A stretch of 28,972 nt of DNA from Cerioporus squamosus (lineage: Eukaryota; Basidiomycota; Agaricomycetes; Polyporales; Polyporaceae), in assembly GCA_022592435.1 (NCBI GenBank), contig JABYQS010000342.1, positions 1-28,972 on the forward strand, read 5' to 3'. The notes under the pieces are model-generated. The model saw nothing but the letters and a program-made list of their open reading frames with translations, was not told the DNA's origin and did not search any database. Shown here one piece after another: positions 10,701-20,208 of this stretch. The translations under genes were made by a program, and so were the position numbers. Every line of letters begins with the position of its first letter. Within the stretch, counting starts at the first letter, position 1.

Positions 10701-11016
10701 GTCAGTCGCAGGCAAGTCACAGCACGATTGAACGTACGGCTTGAATAAGGATGACTCTGTGCAGCTTGTATACTGCGTGCCACGAGCCAGACACTCTGAG
10801 TGCGACATCCGCCGTCTTGCGCTGGAGGAAGGACGCATAGAGGTGAGATTGCAGATCACCAGGGGATGGACGTGATGGACTGGTTGGCGGAGGAGTCATC
10901 ACATCAGTGCGTAGCGAGGAGGAGTACGGATGGGAGGAGGAAGACGAGAGGTGAGAAGGCCGCAAGTGGGAGTAGGATTGAGACCGCTCCAGGGAGAACG
11001 GTGCCGTTTCCGACAT
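7800..11016 (-). CDS. Large BTB/POZ-domain protein
   Basis: Five exons keep frame and encode about 955 aa: 11016-10738, 10687-10567, 10376-10370 (7 nt), 10319-9167 and 9107-7800. The BTB fold spans roughly residues 50-170: DLQSHLYASFLQRKTADVAL, then YKLHRVILIQA joined to GFFQSLFTSGF, DYIDIVLDDPNITRA, and AFEICIARLYGGGPPLW across the micro-exon. A middle part with QALSAVVRTVGPHTAIRYLDFAIGRG is probably a BACK-like helical region. LFAEGIYYANM and HLDDLMAISRD span intron 4. The C-terminal third is Ser/Pro-rich low complexity, with a final segment containing YFTIACASA and DVFSVSQSWGWKSS. BTB proteins often serve as CUL3 adaptors or transcriptional co-factors; which applies here is unknown. It resembles germ-cell-less-type fungal BTB proteins. 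Start is the first in-frame ATG (MSETAPFSLERSQ). Confidence 0.8.
10370..10376 (-). other. 7-nt micro-exon in the BTB gene
   Basis: CTTTCGA is bounded by CTTAG upstream and GTGCGT downstream (minus strand). It joins ACG CGA GCT G (exon 2) to A ATA TGT ATT (exon 4), giving ITRAAFEICIARLYGG without a gap. Skipping it would shift the frame. Confidence 0.75.
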
Positions 11017-11315
11017 GGGCTGCCTTGGCGAGACCGTTACGGGAAGCACAGGGAACTGAGGGTATGAAGGTTCCCGTCAGAGCGTGGCAGAGACCTGGAA
11101 GCAAGGGCTGGCTTGGACACCGTTGCCGACATCGAGGACGGGGTCAACGCCGTGCGGGGTTCGTCCGACTTCACTCTGCCGGGCTGCCATGTACAGCAAC
11201 CGAGGCTGGTGGTACGCGAGCAGGACAGACAGGCGCTCCTTGCACTTGTCCGTGAACCTCACCCTCCTCAACGTCCCGGACACGAACGCACCTGCTTCGC
11301 GCAGTAGAGACAGTC
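11017..11315. promoter_or_regulatory. Putative bidirectional promoter, BTB gene / TRS31
   Basis: 299 bp between the divergent start codons. No convincing TATA box or repeated motif was seen. Confidence 0.45.
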
Positions 11316-12220
11316 ATGGCGTATACCCAACCTCATCCTAGGTTCTCGGTTCTATCAAACTCCTCACTGTCTTCGGCAGAACATCTCTCACCTGGGTCTT
11401 CATCGCGTTTCTCTCTGCCCTCTGCTCCCTCTATCAATACTGCATCGACACCCAAGCCTGGGACGCGTCCAAACATCTATGATAGACCGCTGAACAAGAC
11501 CAGGAACGCTGAAGTATCCTCGGCTGCATTCGCTTTCCTGTTCTCGGAGATCGTACAGTACACGCAGAAACGCGTCAGTGGTATCAATGATCTGGAGCGG
11601 AGGTACGTATACCATGCACGTTAGGATAAGAAGGGTACTGGAGCACGTCTCTAATGGATATATGTGTAGGCTGAACACGCTCGGATACCGGAATGGGACA
11701 CGAATCCTAGAGCTCATGGCATGGAGGAACGAGTCTGCCTCGAAAGCACCCAAACGCGAGACCCGCTTCCTCCCCGCTCTCATGTTCATTCACACACATG
11801 TGTGGCGTGCTGTCTTCGGAAAGCCTGCGGACGCGATCGAGAAGAGCGTCGAGAACGCGGACGAATGTATGTCTTCCGCATGACCTACTACTCTTCCGCC
11901 TCGAACCTCAAATCCGCATGCAGACATGATTATCGACAACGACCCGCCCATTACGCGGAACATATCTGTTCCCCGAGATATGAGCTCGCTTAGCTGTTCG
12001 TCTTTCACCGCTGGAATCGTGGAGGCCGTGCTAGACGGCCTCGGCTTTGTGCGTCACTCTTCCCCTCCCAGTCGAGTGCAAGCCGGACTAATCTGCTACG
12101 CCTCAGTCTGCTCGCGTGACTGCGCACAACACACCCACTGAACAACTTCCTAATCGAACAACCATACTCATCAAACTCGAGAAGTCCGTTCTCGAGCGTG
12201 AGGAGGCGCTGAAGACGTAG
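11316..12220 (+). CDS. TRS31: TRAPP complex subunit Trs31 (TRAPPC5)
   Basis: Core subunit of the TRAPP tethering complexes, which act as the exchange factor for Rab1/Ypt1 in ER-Golgi traffic. Four exons (11316-11602, 11670-11866, 11924-12048, 12107-12220) give 240 aa with all phases consistent. After a Ser/Pro-rich N-terminus of about 45 residues comes the Bet3-like fold: YDRPLNKTRNAEVSSAAFAF, FSEIVQYTQKRVSGINDLER, LNTLGYRNGTRILELMAWRN, RETRFLPALMFIHTHVWRAV, DNDPPITRNISVPRDMSSLS, and CSSFTAGIVEAVLDGLGF. The end, TTILIKLEKSVLEREEALKT, is the usual Trs31 C-terminus. Start is the only plausible ATG ahead of the conserved block. Nothing is missing or broken. Confidence 0.95.
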
Positions 12221-13594
12221 ATGGCGTTGCTTGGACACTCAGGTGGACGCCGTCTTCTGTCTTGTGCCTGTATGGAGCAGTGGCCTGGGCCGCCCCTTGT
12301 GTTCTACGAGCTGGCTAGTCTCTCTCCGAGAAGCTCAGACCTCGCGAGCCAGTCTCGAGCTCCTGGAACCCCGATGTCGGTGCTATACGGCTAGTGCACT
12401 CTGTATTTGTATACGAGATCCTGTGTGCTGCCAAGATTGCTGCCAGCATCTTCTAGGTTGGGATACGGGAAACCAGAACATGCACGGAGTTGTGTGGTTT
12501 TTGTACCGCTATCGCATCATCATGGCTCTTGAGCAATACTTGAGGACCTTGTCATAGCTAAGTGGTTCAATGCGAACAGGACTACCGCATCGTCATATCT
12601 TGGTCTTGCTATGCAGATAGAAAGGCTTGCCTCAGTTGTGGTTCACATTCTAATACTAACAGCGGCTCATGAGCATAGCGGTTATACGGATAGGCGGGTC
12701 TAGACCTTGGCTAACGGGCGCTCCGGATGCTTGATCCGTCCGGCGTCTACACTTCCTTATACCACCAGATATCTCTGCGGCACTCCAGGGCACTCCTCAC
12801 GAGCTTCCTCTGACCCAGGGACCATTCAACTCCATCCTCGTAAGTACCCAGTCTCATTTTGTTTCTCCAGCACGAGAATGCTGCCTTTGGAGCAGTGTTA
12901 TATCATACTGGATCCTTACAGGACAAGGGACCTCAGACTGCGAACATGAAGTTCCTTTACCGCGCACCAAATTGCCGGCAATCTTCTTAGGCTCACCCAG
13001 ACCGACATGCCGCGAGTTTGCCACGGACTGTGGGTTGACTGTGGCCCGTGGGCGAATACCATTCGGCGCCAAAACATGGAAGGGCCTAGACCGCGACGAC
13101 GCGGGCCGCGTTGGTCTGTGTTCGTGCGGCTCTTCCAAGGGGTTTCGGTACCTCCTCCGAGCGGATGCTGCTCTTCTGGCCTAGGCAACAGATCTCCTTC
13201 AGTGCGATTGTGTTGACATGTCTTTGAGACTGCGGCGACATTCGTCTCCGCGATCGAGGATGTTCGTATGCCCCATGGCAGATACCGGTGAAGCCGGTGC
13301 ACACGCGATGTTCTAGCTCACCCGTGACACATGTGTGAGATCGTGCCTTTTCCGTCACTGCAGAGCGAGAGCAGCCCATGGGGACTGCATTTTACCATTT
13401 TTTTCCAGCGATGCCTGTTTGAGCGCTGACATCGTCGTTCCAGGCCGCAATCTACTACAATACATATATCTCCGGGGTACCCGGGGTGCAAGCTTCGCTA
13501 TACCACCCCCACCCTCGTCTGCTTCCCCTCATATTGTCCCTGGAGCCCGTCCTGCGATCTGTAACTTGCACGAAGAAGAAACCAGCCGGTAACG
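12221..13594. other. Intergenic region, no supported gene
   Basis: About 1.37 kb with only short, unconserved open frames on both strands. A CT-rich stretch from about 13500 to 13545, and an A/T-rich TACATATATC at 13460-13469 about 130 bp before the next start codon, may be promoter elements of the DHOD-like gene. I see no tRNA, rRNA or transposon signature. Confidence 0.4.
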
Positions 13595-14973
13595 ATGGTC
13601 CGAATTCACACTCTGCACGTCGAGCCTCCTGTCGTCAACGCATCGTGCGCATGGGCATCCGACTATGAACAGCTTCATGAGCTGTACGATTCTCCACATA
13701 CTGGTGCGGTCGTTACTCGAACCGCAACGTTCAATGGATTCAGCGAGGATGCAACCAACACGGTACGCAACCATGTACTTTCGGGAATCAATCTGTATTG
13801 ACAGCCTTCATCTCATCAACGCAGGTTGCCTTTGCGAAATCGTCCATCTCCTCGGTGAACTCCTATGGGTACTCCCCACACCCTCTGTCAAAGTATCTGG
13901 ATTGGGTCTACACGCTGCTCACCACCCCAATGCTTGACGGCAGCCCGCCGACGAAGCCCGTCATCATCAGTATCACAGCCTCTACACCCACCGTACTCGC
14001 CGAGATGGTGGAGAATATCCAGGCGCTGCGGAAGAAATTACGGGCATCGTACTCCGCGTCAGCGTATGGCGAGTTCGTACCATCTAGCCCCAGTCGCATG
14101 AGACGCAGCTCCCCGGGCGCGTCTTCTTCATCGTCCTCTCACACGGCGCATCCTACGCCCGCCTTTGTCTCTACCATCGATCCCGCGACGCTCGTCGGCA
14201 TCGAGCTCAACACGTCCTGCCCAAACATCAAGGACGCGCCGCCGCCTGCGTACACGTTCTCTTTCCTCCTCCCGTACCTTGACGTCCTCTCCTCGGCGTT
14301 CTACTCAGACCCGACCCTCACGATCGGCCTCAAGCTCCCACCATACCTCTACTCAACACGCTTCGTCGAAGTCATCCGCTTCATACACACATACACCCGC
14401 GAAATCCGACCCGCAGCATTCGTCAAAGGTTCCCTTGAACAACCTGTCGATTCAGATGGACAGGCCATGCGCTCTCTGAACCCATTCGCCTACCTGGCTT
14501 GCACGAACACGCTCGGCAATTGTCTCTTGTTCGGCGAGCAAGCGTTCTACGACCCACTCGAGTCGTCCGCCTACACCGAAGCCGCCGCGAGCACCGATAT
14601 GGACACCGACGCACCCGCACCCCCGCGCACGCCCTCTCCTCCCTCTCCCTCCTCGACCAGCAGCACCCCTCCGCCCGCGCCGCCCTCGCCATCCATGACA
14701 CCGTCGCCCTTCGCGCTCCCGCCAGCCCTCGGTGGGCTTGGCGGCGAGTCGATGCACCCCATCGCCCTCGGGAACGTCTACTCCTTCGCCCGTCTCCTCG
14801 CCGCGCACCCCGACCACGCAATGCGGCGAATTCGCATCATTGGCATCGGGGGCGTTACGTCTGCCGCCGCCGCTGCGCGTATGCGGGCGGCGGGCGCGTC
14901 GGCGGTGGGGTGTGCGACGCTGCTGGGGCGAGAAGGGGTCCGGGCGTTCGAGATCCTGGCTGGGCACCCATGA
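13595..14973 (+). CDS. Divergent class-1 dihydroorotate dehydrogenase-like FMN oxidoreductase
   Basis: Two exons (13595-13762, 13825-14973) encode 438 aa; the canonical cytosolic class-1A enzyme is about 310. The TIM-barrel landmarks are present: VNSYGYSPH (substrate loop), ELNTSCPN with the class-1 catalytic Cys position, IGLKLPPY (FMN-binding Lys), LACTNTLGNCLLFG, ALGGLGGESMHPIALGNVYSF, and the FMN-phosphate region RIIGIGGVTS with GASAVGCATLLGREG. Two features are unusual. The usual TKSAT...REGNPxPR segment reads VTRTATFNGFSEDATN, so the conserved Lys is Arg and the GNPxPR loop is gone. There are also two low-complexity inserts: Ser-rich around residues 150-180 and Pro/Ser/Thr-rich around 315-365. 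It may be a paralogue with altered substrate. Most filamentous fungi make pyrimidines with the mitochondrial class-2 enzyme, so this one need not be the pathway enzyme. Confidence 0.8.
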
Positions 14974-15815
14974 CGCCTTGCGCCACGATCGTCTTCGCTG
15001 CGGCTCATTTGTAGTTACTGACGCAACGTTACGGAATCCGGGGAGCCGCGACCCTCGCACGACCGCTGCACTGCATCCGATCGTACTTGACTTCCATGTA
15101 CGGCATGCTTGCATCTATCTCGACTTCTTGCTTCTTGCTTCGGAAGTCTAGTCCTCGTTATCTCTCCTCGCGCATACTCACTGTAGTACTATAGGCTTAG
15201 CACGTCCACGCACGGGTTCTTGCTCTCGATTTATGAGGATCCGGGTACTGGTTTGAATCACTGCAACCGGAATGTAACAGTGTACTTATGTGCATCCTAT
15301 GTACTACAAAGGAATATTGGAGGCACCGTTTCTTAATAGATACAGCATACAGTAAGCGTAGACCACAACAGCAGAGGAGACGGAAGGCAAGATGGGATAG
15401 AGAAATCGTTATAGCTACAGCAGGAACGGGAAAGAATCGATACTAATCAGCAAGCGCAGGCGGCAGCCTCGAGAAATCGAGTCGCTGAAGCGAGCAGGAC
15501 AGTCATATGGAGAGGAGTCAAGAGAGTCATGAGGGAATATTGAGAGATAAAAGAGGAGATAGAGCAGAGAGAAGGGAAAACACCAGAGGTATCGTACTGT
15601 CCGTGGGTACTCAATCAGTCATTCGCAGCGATACGTTCAACCCAAGCAACCAGGATACGACGACCGACTCCGACGCGGCCGAGGCGTCCACGATGCTCCA
15701 GACCAGCCGCAGTGGCCGCCAAGTCGTTTCATCGCGTCGCCGTCCACCTAGGCCCGCAGCAGACCCGTTGGACGGCGCGTGCGTGTGTCGAGAGCACCCG
15801 TCTCCCGCGAGTGTC
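14974..15815. other. Convergent intergenic region with purine-rich stretch
   Basis: 842 bp between the stop codons of the DHOD-like gene (+) and the HMG-box gene (-). From about 15500 to 15590 the plus strand is strongly purine-rich (GAGAG/AGAGGAGA runs). On the transcribed sense of the HMG gene this would be a CU-rich stretch of the 3' UTR or downstream DNA. No gene is supported here. Confidence 0.4.
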
Positions 15816-17421
15816 TCAGAAGTAGCCACCCAGGTGAGCAGGCTCGGCCTGCACGGAGCTCTGGAGTACACCAGCCTGACCAGAGGGCCACATCGGGTAG
15901 ACACCGTGGCCGGCGGCGTCATAAGGCATTTGCACGCCGAAATTGCCGCTGTAGCTCTGGTCATACGCGAAGTGGTCCAGGTACTGAGCATGAGAATGGC
16001 CGTGCGGCTGAGGCGCGGACTGGAAGCCGGAATGGTATGATGCCATCTGGAGGTTAGCTTCGGGGATCTGAGCGCCGGCGTCGAGATTGAAAGGGGTAGG
16101 CTCGTGGAAGGAGAGATCGACGGAGAAGAGCGCCTGGTCTTGGAAGTGGAGGTGGTTCGTGGGGGTGGGGGCGTCGAACTGAGGGACCCTGGGCGGGTAC
16201 ATGTTCGAGATGCCGAGGATGCCCTGCTCCTGGGGATGCATGGCGCCGAAGCCAGCAGCTGGCAACGGGAAGCCCGCAGGCTGGGAATAGACGGTGTTGA
16301 CCATCTCCGGGCTTGGAAGAGAAGTGGGGTTCGACGTCTGTCCCTGAGGAGGCCATCGTATCAGGGTTGCATGGTAAGTACGAGTTGACAAGATACTCAC
16401 ATCGAATGGGTGCTTCGGATCGAGCTGCAGCGGACTGAGAGGGTCAGTCTGCTCCTGAGCATCGACGTCATAAGACTCCGGAGTCGGTGGGGAAGAGACC
16501 GGAGGGAGAAGAGGGCTGCGGAACGGCGTCTCGCTGCACGTCGACGCACTGGACGGAGAAGAGAGCGGGGGAGTCGGTGGCGGGACCCAAGTGCTCGAGT
16601 CGAAGACGTTGGTCGTGAAGCCGTCAACCTCGTACGCTGCGCGACGACTCATCTCCTGCTTGACCTTCTGGTCGAACTGCTCGACCTCCTCCTTAAGCCT
16701 GGTGTTGTTGCCCTTGTGGAGGAGTTCCGCGATGAGCTTGCACCGCTGCCTGTCTGTGTCGCCGTTTCGCTTGACGTTGCGCCTCTTCGGAGGTACGATG
16801 CGGGCCTGGGGATTAAATCGATACCCAGGGTAGAGACGAGAGTGCTCCTCCTTCTCCTGCGCGGCCATGTCCTGGTACTTCTTCTTGGTCGCAGCGTCGG
16901 CGGTCTTCCACAAGTCGCCAATGATACGGGAGATCATACGGTGGTCAGTCTCGACGTTGCTCTCGCGGAGCTCCTGGCACTTCGCGCTACGGAAGAGGAT
17001 GAAGGCATTGCGCGGACGGGGGATGTGCGACGGATCCTTGGCGCTCCGACGAGAGACTGACTTCTTGTTCGGCCGGGGCGAGGCGAAGGACGAGCTGCCG
17101 GGAGATGAGGCGCGGGAGGAAGGGGGAGATGTGGCCGAGGACGAGGAAGAGTCGGGGACGAAGGGTACTGAGCAGAGAGCCACGAAGACGAGGGCGAGGA
17201 CGCGTCGGAGGTGTGCCACTCGGCAGCAGTAGGCAGCGGAACGGAGGGCCCGAGCCGGTGGCGGGGGTCGGACAGGCACTGTGGCGCGTCGGGCCACTGC
17301 ACATAGGGTGCAGAGGGTTGCCCTGTATGAACGTGGGAGATGATGAGTGTTGAATAGATGATAGAGGAAGGGGCAACATACCAGAGCGGACATCAGTGAA
17401 GGGAGAAGATGCGTACGCCAT
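15816..17421 (-). CDS. MATA-type HMG-box transcription factor
   Basis: Nuclear DNA-binding regulator. The HMG box is intact: SHIPRPRNAFILFRSAKCQE, then HRMISRIIGDLWKTADAATK and KKYQDMAAQEKEEHSRLYPG, followed by YRFNPQ and a basic PPKRRNVKRNG. This is the form found in fungal mating and sexual-development regulators such as Prf1 and Rop1. A 471-aa model keeps frame: 17421-17382, 17322-17169, 17094-16401 and 16343-15816. Start is ATG 17421 (MAYASSPFTDVRSG). The second intron (17168-17095) is uncertain; another acceptor for intron 1 (near 17301) would need no second intron. The last intron (16400-16344) is 57 nt with no stop in frame, so retention would add 19 residues. The C-terminal half is Pro/Gln/His-rich, typical of activation regions. 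Promoter repeats and an ACAAAGG site lie about 130-180 bp upstream. Confidence 0.85.
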
Positions 17422-17551
17422 GGTGAATCGCAGAAAGGCGGGAGACAGAGGGGATGCGGGCGCGCGGACTTCGGGGAGGGGGATGGGGAGAAAGGACGTT
17501 CATCTCGGCCGGTTTTATGTGCGACGGGACGAGGACAGGTTGTGTAGCGAC

Positions 17552-17560
17552 ACAAAGGCG
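17552..17560 (+). promoter_or_regulatory. ACAAAGG element upstream of the HMG-box gene
   Basis: ACAAAGGCG lies about 131 bp upstream of the HMG gene start codon. ACAAAG is the classical HMG-box recognition core, and ACAAAGGGA is the Ustilago pheromone-response element bound by Prf1. The match is 7 of 9. A single short motif can occur by chance. Confidence 0.3.
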
Positions 17561-17601
17561 CGTCAATGCCATTCTCGCTGGGCGTTAATGCCATTCTCGC
17601 T
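17560..17601 (+). repeat. Two tandem copies of a 22-bp period repeat in the HMG-gene promoter
   Basis: GCGTCAATGCCATTCTCGCT at 17560-17579 and GCGTTAATGCCATTCTCGCT at 17582-17601 differ at one base of 20. They lie about 140-180 bp upstream of ATG 17421 and directly abut the ACAAAGG element. Confidence 0.8.
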
Positions 17602-20208
17602 TGAGCGGGCTGCGTTCAGTACACCTCGATAAAATCACTATGCTGCTCACCACGCGTCGCGTCACCGATCCCATCGGGCCCCTTCCCAATCCGTGCATCA
17701 ATAGCCCTCTCCCGAGCGTGCGATTGTTCGCCCGTCAGAGAACAGACTCCTCGTCCTCGTCCCTCCTACCTGCACCGCCGCTGCAAGCACCCTGCGGCAT
17801 GTTGAAGCATGTTGAGCATGCGCAACAGACACTGCAGAGGCCATTGCGAGACATGAGCAACTGATCGTGCGATAAGCCAGAGTAGGACAGAGTTGGTGTA
17901 GGGTGCCCTGGTCACTGTGCCCCCATACCGCAGTCTCGGTTCTCGCCTGTTCTCTGGAGTCTGCCCAAGATCGACCGTGATGGACCCCGCTCGGAGTTCT
18001 CCGGCTGGCGCGACGAGTGCAGAAGTGCACGCAACTTCCGGTCCACCAGGGCCGTTTCCTTCGCCTCGCGAGTCCGACGCTAGGGGTATGCGACGTCGTC
18101 ATCTGTGCATGCCAGAGGAGGCCAGAGGTCGCGACTGACGGCCGCAGTCTACGGACAGTTGCCGAGTGGCACACAGCCGTATGAGGTGAACGCTGGTGAA
18201 CGAGGGTGAACGCTGGTGAACGAGGACGGATCGGTAGGCAAATAATCAAGTCACCGGCCCCCATCAAGGTGAAAAGTTCCTCTTCTGGACAAGGACCTCC
18301 TTCCAGCCCTGGCCATCTCGCGGAAGTATTATTCATTCCGGGTGGCTCACCTTCCCATCTCGCTTTGGTCCCTCGTTTCTGGGCCACTCTACTCGTGTTC
18401 ATGCGCCTGCTACTTGGCGTCTGGTGATTGACATCGAGACGTTGAGGCAGCGGCGGAACTGCTGGGAAGTGTCTGAGGGAGCTATGGGCTTCAGCATGCT
18501 CAAGAGTCCAAAGGATACTGAGCCAGTTCTCGTGGGACTCTGCCGAAGTAACTCATCCAATGGCGTCTTTGCACTGGCGTATCCTGTTCCTGACCGATGT
18601 CGGCTAGACCACCCTTGTCTATCACATTGGTTGGATCCTTCCCTTGCCTTACGCATCGGTCACTCGGAGACAACCATGTGTGATCACGTTCTGTCCATCC
18701 AGCCGCATCCGATGGCGATTAGATTCCCAAACCGTTGTTGATCTCGGCCCATCCCATGCCGTGTGCCACCCGGACCCTCCTCACCCTTCCTCACGTCGCG
18801 ATGCATCCATCGGAACCAGGACCCGCCCGCCGGTCTCCCGGGGAAGCAAGGGCAGCAGTCGCACCCGGGCGCAAACTCCACCCCTCTCGGGAGGTCACAA
18901 CCCTTTCACCGTATCTGCCACGTTGTGATGCCGAATCTAGCAAGACTCATACTGACCGTTCCCAACGGCCGGGACCGTTGGGCCTTCGGTTACACGCGCT
19001 ATTTCCCGAGTTCGCATGTACTTGGCATATGTGGCCTGATGAGTTGTCCATGTCTCTCTGCCTACTGACCTCGCCATGTCTACTCAGGCCTCCTACTGCG
19101 CAGGTTGGCACCCCAGCCAAACCTGGCCCAGAGCGCGGCCCGCACCGTACCAGTACTTACACGGCCACTCAAGTGACCGGGGAGGACGAACTCACTGTCG
19201 GTCCGTGACGCGCGTGCAACGTTCATCGGGGACCCCTCGCACCTAAAGTAGTTGCTAAGATGATTTCTTCTCGAAGTTGTGCTTCATAGCTCAGGGATCT
19301 GCAGGCCATGTGACGCCTCGGAAGATTGTGCCACTCACTAGTCTGCCGCAAGGATCGTGGCGACTTTCCAGGTTTCCTGCAGTGACTGACGTTCAGCGCG
19401 TGTAGTCGGGCAGTTTCCGACGTACTATACTAGGCATACCAACCGCATGTACATCATTTATGATCTAGCTAGGACTTACCGGACTCGCCTGCAGTCGACG
19501 CCGGGCTGATCACCGTGACTCCAGCTCAGCAAGCAGAACCAGCTAGTCCTAGAGTCGCTTCTAGATGTAGCAGCCTTGTTTTTGTTGACGATAGCTCTGA
19601 TGCGCCAGACGAGGATGATAACGTGTGGAGGACGGGGTGGCTGGCTTAACCAGCGACGAGTCCCGACTCAGTCGGACTCGGAGGAAGCGTCGGTGGCTAT
19701 GCTCACACAACCCCGTCACTGCTTGATAAGGCAATTCCCGTCTCCTGGGAGAGTCTGAGGTCTGTCTGCGCTTACTCTCGCTGATATCACAGAAGAATGG
19801 CAAACTGTGCAATGTCCTAGAGACCGAGCACTGGCGTACGCATGCTGCATACTGTACGAATGACATGATATTGACATGTCCTCCTTTCAGTCGACTGTTC
19901 GATGACGCTGCGATGCGAGCTGTCGCCAGCATGCTACATACCGGCTGTCATCGGGCTGCGCCTTCAAGCTTGAAGAAGCCAATCGTTCAATACCTCATCA
20001 ATGCATCATGGACGCCATGGTAGCTACGTGATAGCGAGCCATTTGTGCCCCACTCCCGAGAGCTGTCGGCAAGCCAACCCTGCGTGTGAGGCGCCCGGTA
20101 AACCCGAAGCGGTAGCCAGGCGCTGCAACGTGACCGCGCGCGCGTCCGACAAGCGCAGGAAGTACGTGGAGGCGAAGACACTCTTTTCCTACCCGAACTC
20201 TGTGTTGC
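17602..20208. other. Gene-poor 2.6-kb region
   Basis: No open frame here shows a known domain, sensible codon use or plausible exon borders. It holds a short tandem repeat (18185-18224) and a small perfect hairpin, CCCAACGG-ccggga-CCGTTGGG, at 18961-18982. The last part is presumably the promoter of the acetyl-CoA transporter gene. No tRNA or transposon ends were recognised by eye. Confidence 0.45.
18185..18224 (+). repeat. Short tandem repeat, 10-bp unit x4 (20-bp x2)
   Basis: GGTGAACGCTGGTGAACGAG is repeated twice without interruption. Each 20-mer is itself two copies of GGTGAACGNN (ending CT, then AG). Confidence 0.85.

Noticed and set aside
14452..15114. 220-codon minus-strand frame across the end of the DHOD-like gene
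   Set aside because: Arg/Gly-rich antisense of the low-complexity insert and barrel end, with no independent support.
17169..17594. N-terminal extension of the HMG frame back to 17594
   Set aside because: It has no ATG suited to this role and passes through the promoter repeats. A short first exon from ATG 17421 with a good GTATGT donor is more credible.
17698..18402. 234-codon open frame on the minus strand upstream of the HMG gene
   Set aside because: Composition is Arg/Thr/Ser-rich with no domain or family motif, and it spans the tandem repeat region. It looks like a chance open frame in GC-rich DNA.
18961..18982. Hairpin CCCAACGG-ccggga-CCGTTGGG as a terminator or RNA gene
   Set aside because: Perfect 8-bp stem but isolated, with no flanking gene, poly-T tract or RNA-family features. 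Such palindromes arise by chance in GC-rich DNA.
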